Part shown: in pieces, positions 34,606-44,222 of the stretch
How positions within the stretch are numbered: the stretch's first letter is position 1
Layout: each line of letters begins with the position of its first letter
Assembly: GCF_002834295.1 (NCBI RefSeq)
Contig: NZ_PISP01000001.1
Coordinates: forward strand, 620,001-684,000
DNA length: 64,000 bases
Source: Rhodohalobacter barkolensis
GTDB lineage: Bacteria > Bacteroidota > Rhodothermia > Balneolales > Balneolaceae
Direction: 5' to 3'
Notes under the pieces: generated by a model
What the model was told of the DNA's origin: nothing
The model's input: only the letters and a program-made list of their open reading frames with translations
Databases searched by the model: none
Program-made: the position numbers and the translations under genes

Positions 34606-35912
34606 AGTGGTATAGAAAACTACATTGGCAAATAATAATCGGTATGGTACTTGGCCTTATTTGGGGGCTTTTTTCCAGTATAGTTGGGTTAAATGAATTT
34701 ACCAGCGATTATATACGGCCATTTGGTGATATTTTTATAACTCTTCTGAAGTTGATTGCCGTACCTCTTGTACTTGCTTCTTTAGTTGTTGGAGTTTCCA
34801 ATTTAAATGATATGAGTCAGCTTTCCCGAATGGGAGGGAAGACGATTGCCATTTATTTGATTACCACAACTTTAGCCATTACAATCGGTCTTGGGGTGGT
34901 CAACATTATGCAGCCCGGAAAAGCGCTACCTGAGGAGACAAGAACCAGTCTGATGGAAAGCTATGGCGGATCAGTAGAGGGAAGAGATGAAGCCGCACAA
35001 GAACTCCTGGATCGTAGTCCCCTCGATTTCTTTGTAGACATTGTGCCTGAAAACTTTTTTGAAGCCGCTTCTGACAACGCAAATATGCTTCAGGTGGTTT
35101 TTATTGCCATTCTGATTGGAATAGGTATTGTTCAAATCCCAATTCAAAAGGGTCAGGTACTGATTAACGTCTTCGAGTCTTTAAATGATGTGATCATCAA
35201 AATAGTCGACCTGATTATGAAAACAGCACCTTACGGTGTATTTGCACTGATGGCTGTTGTGATTGTGGATCTAGCGGGAGACGACTTGAGCCAGGCGCTC
35301 ACGCTTCTCAGCGCGCTCGGTTGGTACACGCTTGCTGTTGTCTTTGGCCTGTTTCTTCATGTGATGATTGTTTATTCAAGCCTTTTTAAAATATTTAGTC
35401 AGATGAAACTCAAAGACTTCTTCAAGGCAATTCAGCCGGCTGTTCTCTTAGGTTTCAGTACAAGTTCAAGTGCAGCTACGCTTCCGGTTACCATGGAGAG
35501 AGTAGAGAATAACCTCGGAGTAGATGAGGAAGTCTCCAGTTTTGTTCTCCCTGTGGGAGCTACAATTAACATGGACGGAACCAGCCTTTATCAGGCAGTG
35601 GCAGCTGTATTTATTGCACAGGCACTGGGAATGGATCTTTCGATTGCTCAGCAGTTAACGATTGTTTTGACTGCAACATTGGCGTCAATAGGAGCGGCCG
35701 GAGTACCGGGGGCAGGAATTATCATGCTGGTTATCGTATTGCAAACCATTCAGGTGCCGATAGAGGGAATAGCACTTATTTTAGGTGTCGATCGTATTTT
35801 GGATATGGTTAGAACAGCCGTGAATGTGACAGGGGATGCAGCTGTTGCAGTAGCTGTTGCTCATACTGAAGGAAAGTTAGGGGCTTTGCACTTTGATGAT
35901 GAAGACCTTTAA
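34602..35912 (+). CDS. Dicarboxylate/amino acid:cation symporter (DAACS family)
   Basis: 436 residues, the normal length. Key DAACS motifs are present: the serine-rich hairpin 'LGFSTSSSAATLPVTM', 'GATINMDGTSLYQAVAAVF' (NMDGT), 'SIGAAGVPGAGIIMLVIVL', and 'LILGVDRILDMVRTAVNVTGD' (DR..D.RT.NV.GD; shown joined). It imports glutamate, aspartate or C4-dicarboxylates with Na+ or H+ at the inner membrane. Substrate not decidable here. It is translationally coupled to DUF92. Confidence 0.94.
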   Translation: MKWYRKLHWQIIIGMVLGLIWGLFSSIVGLNEFTSDYIRPFGDIFITLLKLIAVPLVLASLVVGVSNLNDMSQLSRMGGKTIAIYLITTTLAITIGLGVVNIMQPGKALPEETRTSLMESYGGSVEGRDEAAQELLDRSPLDFFVDIVPENFFEAASDNANMLQVVFIAILIGIGIVQIPIQKGQVLINVFESLNDVIIKIVDLIMKTAPYGVFALMAVVIVDLAGDDLSQALTLLSALGWYTLAVVFGLFLHVMIVYSSLFKIFSQMKLKDFFKAIQPAVLLGFSTSSSAATLPVTMERVENNLGVDEEVSSFVLPVGATINMDGTSLYQAVAAVFIAQALGMDLSIAQQLTIVLTATLASIGAAGVPGAGIIMLVIVLQTIQVPIEGIALILGVDRILDMVRTAVNVTGDAAVAVAVAHTEGKLGALHFDDEDL

Positions 35913-35918
35913 TCAGTG

Positions 35919-35963
35919 AAGAGTCATTTAAACAGACAATATCAAATGACTCTTTTTGTTTTA
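35919..35963 (+). terminator. Intrinsic terminator after the symporter gene
   Basis: A perfect 11-bp stem, AAGAGTCATTT (35919-35929) with AAATGACTCTT (35944-35954), followed by TTTGTTTT. Seven nt after the stop codon. Confidence 0.85.
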
Positions 35964-36108
35964 GAATTGCAGTTCGGATCAAAACGTTGAATCTGTAGTT
36001 AGAACAGACACTGATTCTTTATGGTTTTTATACTATCACAGGATTGAATACGTAGGTTCTAGGGTTTGCAACTGTTCTGAAACTGACCAAATAACTATAA
36101 TCTGACAA

Positions 36109-37005
36109 ATGACGCTGCTTGTTTATTTTTTAACGCTCTTTACATTTATGACGGGTACGCCGGACTCGTCCTTGTCCAAATCATATGATGAAAAATTAGA
36201 GGAGGGGATCGAAGCATTTTACAACACCGAATGGGAAAAAGCTGAAACAATTTTCACACAGCTAATGAGTGAAAACCCTAATGATCCACAGCCACACTTT
36301 TTCTCCTCAATGATGCCTTTTTGGGAGTATTTTTTTATTGATCAGAATGAAGAGCTTGCCACTGAATTTCTGGATCGGTCTGAAACTGCTGTGGAGCTTA
36401 GTGAAAAGCGGTTAGACAACTCACCCAATGATACTACCATGGTGTTACTGCTGAGCGGTTTACATGGTTACAGAAGTTTGGTTGCAGCTGGTGAAAGTAA
36501 TTACAGAGTGGCTGTTCGTAGCGGTATGACCGGGTTCAGTTACACACGCAAACTTTTATCTCTGGATACAGATCGCCCGGATGCAAGAATTGGCAGGGGT
36601 ATGTTTTACTACATGATGGGCAGTGTTCCATCAGAATTAAAGTGGGCTACAAATATTGCAGGTCTTCGCGGTGATATAGATCAGGGTTTTGAAGAATTAA
36701 AAATTGCTGCAGAGAGTGAGAGCTATGTGAGTAATGACGCCAATATGTTGTTGATGTATCTTTATAATAAAGAAGAGAGATATGAAGAAGCTTTGTACTA
36801 CGCCGATCTTCTTACCGATCAGCTTCCTAAAAATGTGATTTTTAAATTTAAAAAAGCAGAAATTTTAGAAAGCTCCGGCAATAAAAAGGATGCGAGAGAG
36901 TTATTTGCAGAGATTAATGAAATGAATCATCCGGATCTTCCATTGCTTACAAAAAAGAGCAGGATAAAGGTTGAGGAGCTCACAGATTTAACACAAATTT
37001 ATTAG
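36109..37005 (+). CDS. Exported TPR-repeat protein
   Basis: 298 residues. A short hydrophobic N-terminus ('LLVYFLTLFTFMTG') looks like a signal peptide. TPR-like units include 'EEGIEAFYNTEWEKAETIF', 'RYEEALYYADLLTDQLPKN' and 'VIFKFKKAEILESSGNKKDA' (shown in part). 'GRGMFYYMMGSVPSELKWA' in the middle is conserved in a Bacteroidota family of unknown role. It is 81 nt before a type IX cargo gene and may be co-transcribed with it. Confidence 0.75.
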   Translation: MTLLVYFLTLFTFMTGTPDSSLSKSYDEKLEEGIEAFYNTEWEKAETIFTQLMSENPNDPQPHFFSSMMPFWEYFFIDQNEELATEFLDRSETAVELSEKRLDNSPNDTTMVLLLSGLHGYRSLVAAGESNYRVAVRSGMTGFSYTRKLLSLDTDRPDARIGRGMFYYMMGSVPSELKWATNIAGLRGDIDQGFEELKIAAESESYVSNDANMLLMYLYNKEERYEEALYYADLLTDQLPKNVIFKFKKAEILESSGNKKDARELFAEINEMNHPDLPLLTKKSRIKVEELTDLTQIY

Positions 37006-37086
37006 AATACTACAACAATCTTTCTGTTTTAATTGTTATTTTTGTTACATAATAAAACAGAGAAACTGTTAACTATTAATCAGCCT

Positions 37087-39561
37087 ATGGGGAAACCGCT
37101 ACAGAAGGGAATTTTTACTGTTCTGTTTTATCTTTTGGCTTTTACATTTCTCATTACAGCAAGGTCTCAGGCACAAGTTGTAATTCAGGATGAAAGAGGT
37201 TTAGAGATTGCTTTCAGTGCATCCGGTTCCCTTAACCAATCCCAAATTATTCAGCTCACTCCAAGTGATATATCTTCTCTTTTTTTTGAAGGAGAAGAGA
37301 TTACGATTAGACCTTGGGGAGAATCTTCAGATAGCGCTTCACCATTTTTTGTTGAAAGTGAGAGTGGAGATTATGCGATTGGCGGATTAAAACCTGCTAA
37401 CTCACCCAAAAACCGTCTTTTTTATCTGAGTCTGGCGAATACGACATCTTCTATGATAGATGGGATAAATGTCGCATTTGATCTACTCTATTTGCCTACT
37501 GATAATTCGGACTTTTCACTGCAGCTTCGGTATAAACTTGGAGACCAAGAATGGACGGATGTTCCCGGAGCTACATTGAACAGTTCTATGTTACGAGGAG
37601 ATAAAGAAGGATGGAACTCATTCTCAGTACAATCTACGCTCGACCAAATACTTTTGGAGCAAGAGGAAGCAATAGAATTTGAATGGATAGACCGAAATGG
37701 TGAAATGGATGCGGATCAAATTCCGGTTGCCATTCAGCATGTTGAATTATTTCCCGAGATATTTACACCAAGTGAAATGAAACGGGGTGATCTGATTATT
37801 ACAGAAATTTTACCCACTACCGAGTTAAGTAACGGCAATGTTGAATTTGTAGAACTGTATAACCCTACAGAGAAAACAATCTCGCTTAAAGGAGTTGAAG
37901 TTCGAACTTCGAATGGATCAAGTATGATTCGTACAGATTTTGAACTTTCACCCAACAGTTTTGGTGTAATAACCTCTGCCAGTTCCCCGGAATTTATCCG
38001 GTCTAATCAGGTTTATCGATATAGCAATTCAATATTATCTGATAACAACGGATTTGTAGAACTGTATAGTGGGGACAGAGAGGTAGCTAAAGCTACATTT
38101 GAACGAATGGATACGGATCGTTCACTGGAGTTGAATCGCATTTCCAATGCCTTTGATGGGTACACCAGTTTGCAATATTTATCACCCTCAGCAACGACTT
38201 TATCAGGAAATGTATCAGCATCTCCTGGAAATGCCGGGAGTGCGCAAAAACTGTTTGTTAAAGAGCTTACAGGTAATGGCTGGTATTTTATTTCCTCACC
38301 GGGACTACTCGATGAGAGACTGAGCCGGATTAATTTCCAAAACATTAACATGGTTAGAAGCGAAGTGGGTTCTTTTTCAGACTTCGAACCAAACGAGCCT
38401 CTTTTTATATATCAGGAAGATGGAACATCCAGGAAATTGTATTCTGTTGAATCAACTCAAAATCTTTCTGATAAGAGTTATCCAATTAATGATACTTCTT
38501 CAAAGATTGTGACTGCTCAGGATGATCTTCAAAATACAATAGGTAAATTAACTGATGATTCAGGGCGCAGAGTTTCTCCTGTTTATTTATACTGGAATAA
38601 TACAGATCAGAAATTTCAACTGCTTTATGACGAGAATTCCAAAGTAAGCAGATGGGATCCCTTAATCGTAAACCGTTCTGTGAATGATCCTGGAGTATTC
38701 TCAGCCGAGACCCGTAGTATTCAAGGAAATCGCATGGATCGATTTATTCATTTTAGTTTTTTGGAGCTAACTCAGGATGGATCCAGAAAACGACTGGATC
38801 ATTCAATCGTTGGGTTTTTAAGAGAGGAGAGGGGACAGACTTCAACACGGTTCGACCTGCCTAAACTATTGCCAATTTCAAATGACGAGAAAATACGCAA
38901 CGACTTGTCGATGATGCATATCTCATCCGACGAAAGTGCTGACCGAACAAATAGTTTTGTACATTTCCCATTTGATCTTGATCAAACCTATTCGTTTGAT
39001 GTGGGTGTAATTTCCAGTGACAGAACCTATCAGGCCGTTTTGGATTGGTCAGATATGTTAGACATACCTGATGAATGGATATTGACTCTTAAGGATAATC
39101 TCACCGGGAGTGAGATTGATATGAAAGAACAGGGCAGCTATGAGTTTCGTGTAACTGCATCTGAAGGAGATCTAAAACAGATGGAAGTCGAGCCCGGTAC
39201 TATTACCGCATTTAATCCGGATGAAGACGAGCGATTTACCGTTACAATGAAACCGTATGAATCTTCAGCAGGTATTACAGAGGAGACAGAAAGACCCGGT
39301 TCAGTTGAACTGAGGCAAAATTATCCAAATCCATTTAACCCATCTACCAACATAGTTTTTTATCTGCCGGAACAGCAACCGGTAAAAATAGGAGTATATA
39401 ATATTGTGGGTCAGCAGGTAGCTCTTCTTGCTGATGAACCTATTGGAGCTGGGGAGCATACGATATCATGGAATGCCTCCGAAATGCCAAGTGGTGTCTA
39501 CATTGTTCAACTGGAAGTTGGCAGCCGAATTTTTACTCGAAAAATTACATTGATCAAGTAG
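37087..39561 (+). CDS. Lamin-tail-domain protein exported by type IX secretion
   Basis: 824 residues from the ATG at 37087; a TTG 54 nt earlier adds a non-signal-like leader. A signal peptide ends near 'ARSQAQ'. A lamin-tail domain sits at about 235-345 ('GDLIITEILPTTELSNGNVE', 'FVELYNPTEKTISLKG', 'FGVITS'). The centre is beta-rich and unrecognised. The last ~80 residues are a type A sorting domain ('NYPNPFNPSTN', 'VYNIVGQQVALLAD', 'SGVYIVQLEVGS', ending 'ITLIK'). It is a cell-surface or secreted protein; lamin-tail domains are thought to bind DNA or other ligands in some exported nucleases, but no nuclease domain is seen here. Confidence 0.85.
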   Translation: MGKPLQKGIFTVLFYLLAFTFLITARSQAQVVIQDERGLEIAFSASGSLNQSQIIQLTPSDISSLFFEGEEITIRPWGESSDSASPFFVESESGDYAIGGLKPANSPKNRLFYLSLANTTSSMIDGINVAFDLLYLPTDNSDFSLQLRYKLGDQEWTDVPGATLNSSMLRGDKEGWNSFSVQSTLDQILLEQEEAIEFEWIDRNGEMDADQIPVAIQHVELFPEIFTPSEMKRGDLIITEILPTTELSNGNVEFVELYNPTEKTISLKGVEVRTSNGSSMIRTDFELSPNSFGVITSASSPEFIRSNQVYRYSNSILSDNNGFVELYSGDREVAKATFERMDTDRSLELNRISNAFDGYTSLQYLSPSATTLSGNVSASPGNAGSAQKLFVKELTGNGWYFISSPGLLDERLSRINFQNINMVRSEVGSFSDFEPNEPLFIYQEDGTSRKLYSVESTQNLSDKSYPINDTSSKIVTAQDDLQNTIGKLTDDSGRRVSPVYLYWNNTDQKFQLLYDENSKVSRWDPLIVNRSVNDPGVFSAETRSIQGNRMDRFIHFSFLELTQDGSRKRLDHSIVGFLREERGQTSTRFDLPKLLPISNDEKIRNDLSMMHISSDESADRTNSFVHFPFDLDQTYSFDVGVISSDRTYQAVLDWSDMLDIPDEWILTLKDNLTGSEIDMKEQGSYEFRVTASEGDLKQMEVEPGTITAFNPDEDERFTVTMKPYESSAGITEETERPGSVELRQNYPNPFNPSTNIVFYLPEQQPVKIGVYNIVGQQVALLADEPIGAGEHTISWNASEMPSGVYIVQLEVGSRIFTRKITLIK

Positions 39562-39715
39562 AACGGAGTTAATACTTCTGTCAAAAAACAGATAAATGAT
39601 AAGGGGCTATTTTTCATTTAGTTTTAATGTATCGAAATTGGCATTTTCGCGGTAACTAGAATATCTTACAAAAGATAAATCATTTAATAGAAAAGATAGG
39701 ATAACGAAACTATTC

Positions 39716-40537
39716 ATGCAGTTTAAAACAGCTCAGGGCGTAGACGTGCCCGAAATTGGTTTGGGTACTTATAAATTGTACGGCAAAGAGTGTAAAAAAG
39801 TAGTAGCAGAAGCATTAGATATTGGATATCGCCATATCGATACTGCTCAAATGTACAAAAACGAAAAAGAGATTGGCGATGCCATTCAATACTCAAATGT
39901 TGAGAGAGAAGATATCTTCCTGGCTACGAAGATATGGCACACTAACCTCGCTCATGATGATGTTCTGCAAACGGTTGAAGAGAGTCTGAGTGATCTGCAA
40001 ACTCCGTATGTGGATTTATTGATGATCCACTGGCCAAATAAACAATACTCTTTGGAGAAGACACTTGAAGCGATGCTCGTTCTCAGAGACCAGGGAAAAG
40101 CAATGAATATTGGTGTGAGCAATTTCCCCCTCAGTTTGACTAAAACCGTTCTTGAGGAGCTTCGGATACCTATTTTTGCGAATCAAGTAGAATTCCATCC
40201 CTTTTTAGAACAATTTGACCTGCTTGATTACTCTTACGACAACGATTTTCTAATTACTGCATATAGCCCGCTGGCACAGGGAAAAGTGATGGAAAATGAG
40301 ACGCTGCAGGAAATTGGAGATGCTTATGGAAAGTCACCCGCACAGGTTGCCTTAAGATGGTTGATTGAGCAGGAAAATGTCATAGCTATTCCAAAAGCCA
40401 CATCTCGAGAGCACCTGGAAAGCAATATTGATATTTTCGATTTTGAACTTGATGACGATCATTTTGAAGCTATCGACTCACTTGAAAAAAATCATCGTCT
40501 AGTAAATCCAACGTTTGCTCCCGATTGGAATAGCTGA
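39716..40537 (+). CDS. Aldo/keto reductase
   Basis: 273 residues, an (alpha/beta)8 NADPH-dependent reductase. The catalytic tetrad is complete: Asp42 and Tyr47 ('RHIDTAQMYKNEKEIG'), Lys72 ('LATKIWH') and His105 ('LLMIHWP'). NADPH-site motifs 'AYSPLAQGK' and 'IPKATSREHLESN' are present. It reduces aldehydes or ketones such as methylglyoxal or diketogluconate; the substrate is unknown. Confidence 0.93.
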   Translation: MQFKTAQGVDVPEIGLGTYKLYGKECKKVVAEALDIGYRHIDTAQMYKNEKEIGDAIQYSNVEREDIFLATKIWHTNLAHDDVLQTVEESLSDLQTPYVDLLMIHWPNKQYSLEKTLEAMLVLRDQGKAMNIGVSNFPLSLTKTVLEELRIPIFANQVEFHPFLEQFDLLDYSYDNDFLITAYSPLAQGKVMENETLQEIGDAYGKSPAQVALRWLIEQENVIAIPKATSREHLESNIDIFDFELDDDHFEAIDSLEKNHRLVNPTFAPDWNS

Positions 40538-40605
40538 TTCTGATGTAGGAACGATTTAGACTGTAATTTTTTTAAATAATTAAATTCGAATTCAAAGAAG
40601 TTTAC

Positions 40606-40782
40606 ATGCTAAAACGTTCAGACTATTTCATATTGGCTGCCGCACTCATTTCGATGATTTTATCCATCTTTTTATGGTTCAGCGGAAATCAAGACGCCGG
40701 TTTATTTGTAGGAATTTGGGTGCCATCCATTCTCGGTTTTGGTGCCTATTTTAAAATTCTAAAATACAGGGGGCGATCATGA
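40606..40782 (+). CDS. Small two-helix membrane protein
   Basis: 58 codons: basic start 'MLKRSDYF', helix 'ILAAALISMILSIFLWF', short loop 'SGNQDAGLFVG', helix 'IWVPSILGFGAYFKI', basic end 'KYRGRS'. The 'GLFVGIWVPSIL' signature occurs in small membrane proteins of many Gram-negatives, function unknown. The stop overlaps the next start (ATGA), which supports both as real genes. Confidence 0.7.
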   Translation: MLKRSDYFILAAALISMILSIFLWFSGNQDAGLFVGIWVPSILGFGAYFKILKYRGRS

Positions 40783-40937
40783 ATATCCCATTTCTCATTT
40801 CCTCCGGCATTATTGTAGTAATTCTATTCCTTATAGGTTTAATCTATACTTTTAAGGAATTTAAAGAGATGGAAGATCATCCCGAAAATTACAGACGTAA
40901 GCGTTCAAAAGAACCTAAAATTGTCGATAAGGATTAA
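40779..40937 (+). CDS. Small single-helix membrane protein
   Basis: 52 codons: transmembrane helix 'FLISSGIIVVILFLIGLIYT' followed by a charged cytoplasmic tail ('KEFKEMEDHPENYRRKRSKE'). It overlaps the upstream small gene by 4 nt, so the pair are probably made together; function unknown. It ends 4 nt before the converging thioesterase gene. Confidence 0.65.
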   Translation: MNIPFLISSGIIVVILFLIGLIYTFKEFKEMEDHPENYRRKRSKEPKIVDKD

Positions 40938-40941
40938 TTGG

Positions 40942-41673
40942 TTACTGCCATTTAGATAGTGATGTTGCAATGGCTTTTCGATCACTATTCTTAAATAGCG
41001 TTTGTTGAATAGTATCAGCTTTTTGCTCGTACGAAAGATAAATCTCATCACCTTTTACACTTTCTGATAAGTATTGGATTTCCATCTCTTGACACTGTTT
41101 TCCATCAACTAAGCTATTGGGAAGATACCCGGTCATCCAATCGATATAACGAACATTGTTGACATGATTATTCATGTCCAGGTCATTATCGTTTACTTTG
41201 GTAATCAAAACAGACTTGTTTTCAGTAACAGTTTCTAATTGTTTTTTATTTGGCTCTACCGCATGAGATCTATTCGTTAAACCCATCTTTGATATTTCAG
41301 CCGGAGTGCGAACAGGACGCTTGGTTTTTAAATCTAATACCATCCACTGACTCACAGCACGTGCCAATATCTCTCCATTTTTACTTTTCATTTCATAATC
41401 CCTGAACGCTCTTAGTCCGTCACCGGCTGTAGGCCAGGTTGTGATATCAATATCTTCCCATCTTTTCGGGCGTTGATCTACAATAACATGCATTTTATAG
41501 AGTACCCAGGTTAAACCTTTCGCATGCAGTTGGGAAATATCAAAGTTCAGATGGTGAGCATGTATGCCCGCTGCTTCCTGAAAATAGTTGCAAATGGAGG
41601 AGAGCGTAGATCTTTCATTATGATCCACTTCATAGGACCGAATTTTAAATGGAACAGTGTATAATTTATCCAT
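40942..41673 (-). CDS. Acyl-ACP thioesterase (FatA/FatB-like family)
   Basis: 243 residues from the ATG at 41673; a longer reading upstream has no conserved sequence. Two hot-dog folds: 'YTVPFKIRSYEVDHNERSTL' and 'CNYFQEAAGIHAHHL' open the first, and 'VNDNDLDMNNHVNNVRYIDW' opens the second with the conserved D166/N168/H170 cluster (residue numbers from this start). It hydrolyses acyl-ACP to free fatty acid in the cytoplasm. It stands alone, converging on the two tiny membrane-protein genes. Confidence 0.88.
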   Translation of the reverse strand: MDKLYTVPFKIRSYEVDHNERSTLSSICNYFQEAAGIHAHHLNFDISQLHAKGLTWVLYKMHVIVDQRPKRWEDIDITTWPTAGDGLRAFRDYEMKSKNGEILARAVSQWMVLDLKTKRPVRTPAEISKMGLTNRSHAVEPNKKQLETVTENKSVLITKVNDNDLDMNNHVNNVRYIDWMTGYLPNSLVDGKQCQEMEIQYLSESVKGDEIYLSYEQKADTIQQTLFKNSDRKAIATSLSKWQ

Positions 41674-41917
41674 GATGAATAGAGTAAAACAGGATTTGTT
41701 CTTTTCAGAGGTACTTAACTTAAGAATTTTAATCATTGGAATTTGACTTGTTCCGGATGTTAAATCAATCATCATGAGATCAGTAGAACGAATCAATTAT
41801 TATCGGGATGATGAAAAATTTGAATTTAAAAAATGGAAGTTATTAACAGGTTGTGGAAAAGAAATTTTTGATAGTTTATCCGATGCCCGTAGCTTAGCGT
41901 AGTTCTTTGGAATAGTT

Positions 41918-42122
41918 AAAACGTGGTGTTCTGATATCTGAAAATATGATATCCGGATGAAAAGGGAATTCCGTTAAACTCGGAAGCTGTACCCGCAACT
42001 GTACATTCAGTGCTGAACTCATATCGAGTATTCAGTAAATGTTGATCCATATCTTGCCACTGTCCCCAGATAGGACGGGAAGGGTGAACCAACATTTGAA
42101 TAAGCCAGGAGACCTGCCACAT
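41918..42122 (+). ncRNA. Cobalamin riboswitch
   Basis: The ~200-nt leader has the conserved elements of the adenosylcobalamin riboswitch in order: 'AAAAGGGAATTCCGTTAAA', 'ACTCGGAAGCTGTACCCGCA' followed by ACTGT, and the B12 box 'AAGCCAGGAGACCTGCCA' at 42103-42120. It lies 80 nt before a vitamin-B12-type TonB receptor gene, the usual target. Bound cobalamin should lower receptor expression. Ends are approximate. Confidence 0.95.
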
Positions 42123-42135
42123 ATTCTATTTCCCA

Positions 42136-42161
42136 GAAAACTTTCGGGAGTTAAAGTTTTC
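42136..42161 (+). promoter_or_regulatory. Hairpin between riboswitch and btuB
   Basis: A perfect 9-bp stem, GAAAACTTT/AAAGTTTTC, with an 8-nt loop, starting 16 nt after the B12 box. A competing CCC/GGG pairing (42132-42134 with 46-48) is possible. It could be part of the riboswitch expression platform; there is no clean T run, so control by translation is as likely as termination. Confidence 0.45.
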
Positions 42162-42202
42162 GGAACGATTCATTACAATCGAAAGAATAATCCTATTTAC
42201 TT

Positions 42203-44113
42203 ATGAAATCTTTATCTGTGCAAACACTGTTTGTATCTCTATTCCTATATCTATGTTTACCATCAACTCTGCTTTCTCAAGCTGTATCGGATACATTGGC
42301 GCTGGATGAAATTACTGTTCAATCCACAAGATTTGATACAGAGAAGAAGCATCAACCCATTTCCGTAACGAGATTTTCCGCCAACCAGCTTGATGTTTAC
42401 GGATCGGGTGATATTTCTGCAATAATTGAAAGAAGAAGCTCTGCCATGATCCGTAATTATGGCCCCGGAGGACTATCGAACTTATCTATGAGAGGATATA
42501 GCCCCGGCCGGACGCAGGTAGTCTGGAATAATTTTAATCTTAATGATCCTGTAAATGGTGTTTTTGATCTGTCTCTAATGCCTGCCAGCTTCATACAGTC
42601 GATGGAGCTTAGTGCAGGGAATAGCAGTACAGCGTATGGAAGTTCTGCAGCAGGGGGAACTCTCTATTTAGATTCTGGGGCCGGAAGGAGCCAATATTCG
42701 GGCTGGCAAACTTTTGGTTCGTACGGGCAAAATATTCAGGGTATAAAAGCTTCTCAGCGGTTCGGTAATTGGCAGGCAGGGCTGGCTTTACAACGAGAAG
42801 CCTCTAATAATGATTATGATTATCAGTTTGAAGGGGAAACGCAATCCAGGGTACATAACAGAGTTGAAGGGCTCCATGGAATGCTAAATGCCGGGTATCA
42901 AACAGAAGACATAAATATTCAAACTACACTATGGCTCTACGGTGTAGAGAATGAATCACCCGGATCTCTCTACTTTCCAAGTGAGACCGCTGTTCAGGAC
43001 GATAGAGCTTTGCGCTCGGCTACAGGAATAGAGTACAAAACCAATCAGTCTGTAATCTACAGTAACATTATTTACAGTGATGCTGATACTGATTATACCG
43101 ATCAGGCATTTGGAACTGAAAGCGAAACCAACATAAAATCATTTTCTAATGAGGTTGGATGGAAACAACAATGGCTGCAGCAGCTAAAAACGGATCAATC
43201 GGTAACGTTTAGTGTGAATCGTGTGGAAAGTACAAATTTTGAGCAGAATGAATCTCAATTCAACTTTGCATACAGACTGAATGCAGAGTTAAATCCAATC
43301 GAATCCCTTCGTCTTTTTGGAGGGTTACGGTACGACTACTACGAAGTTGCCGGGGACGCGATAAGTGGTTCGTTAGGAGCTAACTATCGGCTACTGGAGG
43401 ATCTTCTTATTGTAAAAGGGCAGTGGAGCCGAAACTTTGTAGCACCAACCTTGAATGATCTCTTTTGGCCAAATGGTGGAAATCCGGATTTAGAACCTGA
43501 AACGAATCATAAGTTTGAAGGAGGATTGTTATCCATTTCTGAATATGGTGATGGCTTTGGTCGGTTAGAAACGGAAGTTGTCGGATTTTTCAGTCGCCAG
43601 ATGGACGGTATTCAGTGGCTTTTTGGGTCTGAAGGGTTATCAGTTCGGAATGTTAATGAAATTGAGACATCCGGTGTAGAATTGTCTGTTCGAAAGGAAA
43701 TACAATTAAGTTCCAAACTTCGGCTGCATGCAGAGTTGGGGTCAGATTATACAAAAGCGATTGTTTCTGAAGATGAGATGAATCCGGACACAGAAGGTGA
43801 TCAGTTGGTTTATGTACCTGAATGGTCTCATCGGGCTCATCTGAAAGCAGACTTGGATAAGTTCTCAATGGGAGCTGATTTCAGATATATAGGAGAGAGA
43901 TATACAACTCAAGATAACAGTCTGTCCGATCCTCTGGATTCCTATCGATACTTGGATCTTTTTGCACAGGTTCGGATTCCTTTTAATTCAGTACAGATGA
44001 ATCTATCAGGAAGGGTTCAAAACTTAACGGACCAAGAATTTCAATATATTGATGGTTATCCAATGCCCGGCAGAACGTTCTTAATGACTGCGCGATTTAA
44101 CTTTACACCTTAA
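42203..44113 (+). CDS. btuB: BtuB-like TonB-dependent vitamin B12 receptor
   Basis: 636 residues. Signal peptide (~1-25), TonB box region 'LDEITVQSTRF', plug domain (~45-155; 'SMRGYSPGRTQVVWNNFNLND' shortened in the family as 'RG....r.lvl.nGvp.nD'), then a ~22-strand barrel ending 'FLMTARFNFTP'. BtuB imports cobalamin across the outer membrane with TonB energy. Assignment as a B12 rather than siderophore receptor rests on the cobalamin riboswitch directly upstream. No other B12 genes follow; the next gene is on the opposite strand. Confidence 0.9.
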   Translation: MKSLSVQTLFVSLFLYLCLPSTLLSQAVSDTLALDEITVQSTRFDTEKKHQPISVTRFSANQLDVYGSGDISAIIERRSSAMIRNYGPGGLSNLSMRGYSPGRTQVVWNNFNLNDPVNGVFDLSLMPASFIQSMELSAGNSSTAYGSSAAGGTLYLDSGAGRSQYSGWQTFGSYGQNIQGIKASQRFGNWQAGLALQREASNNDYDYQFEGETQSRVHNRVEGLHGMLNAGYQTEDINIQTTLWLYGVENESPGSLYFPSETAVQDDRALRSATGIEYKTNQSVIYSNIIYSDADTDYTDQAFGTESETNIKSFSNEVGWKQQWLQQLKTDQSVTFSVNRVESTNFEQNESQFNFAYRLNAELNPIESLRLFGGLRYDYYEVAGDAISGSLGANYRLLEDLLIVKGQWSRNFVAPTLNDLFWPNGGNPDLEPETNHKFEGGLLSISEYGDGFGRLETEVVGFFSRQMDGIQWLFGSEGLSVRNVNEIETSGVELSVRKEIQLSSKLRLHAELGSDYTKAIVSEDEMNPDTEGDQLVYVPEWSHRAHLKADLDKFSMGADFRYIGERYTTQDNSLSDPLDSYRYLDLFAQVRIPFNSVQMNLSGRVQNLTDQEFQYIDGYPMPGRTFLMTARFNFTP

Positions 44114-44120
44114 ATACTTC

Positions 44121-44170
44121 AAACTTCCCTCTCGTATTCTTGATTGAATTCAATTGTGGGAGGGAAGTAT
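44121..44170 (+). terminator. Hairpin after btuB
   Basis: ACTTCCCTC/GAGGGAAGT (44123-44131 with 44160-44168) forms a strong stem, with a TTGAATTCAA palindrome in the loop. No T run follows, so it is only a probable terminator, or a 3' stabilising hairpin. Confidence 0.5.
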
Positions 44171-44222
44171 TCATTAATAAATCGTGAACGTATTTTCTGA
44201 GATCAATCTAGTTCAATTACAA

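Noticed and set aside
41916-42122. Minus-strand 68-codon open frame over the B12 leader
   Set aside because: It coincides exactly with the cobalamin riboswitch on the other strand and shows no protein features.
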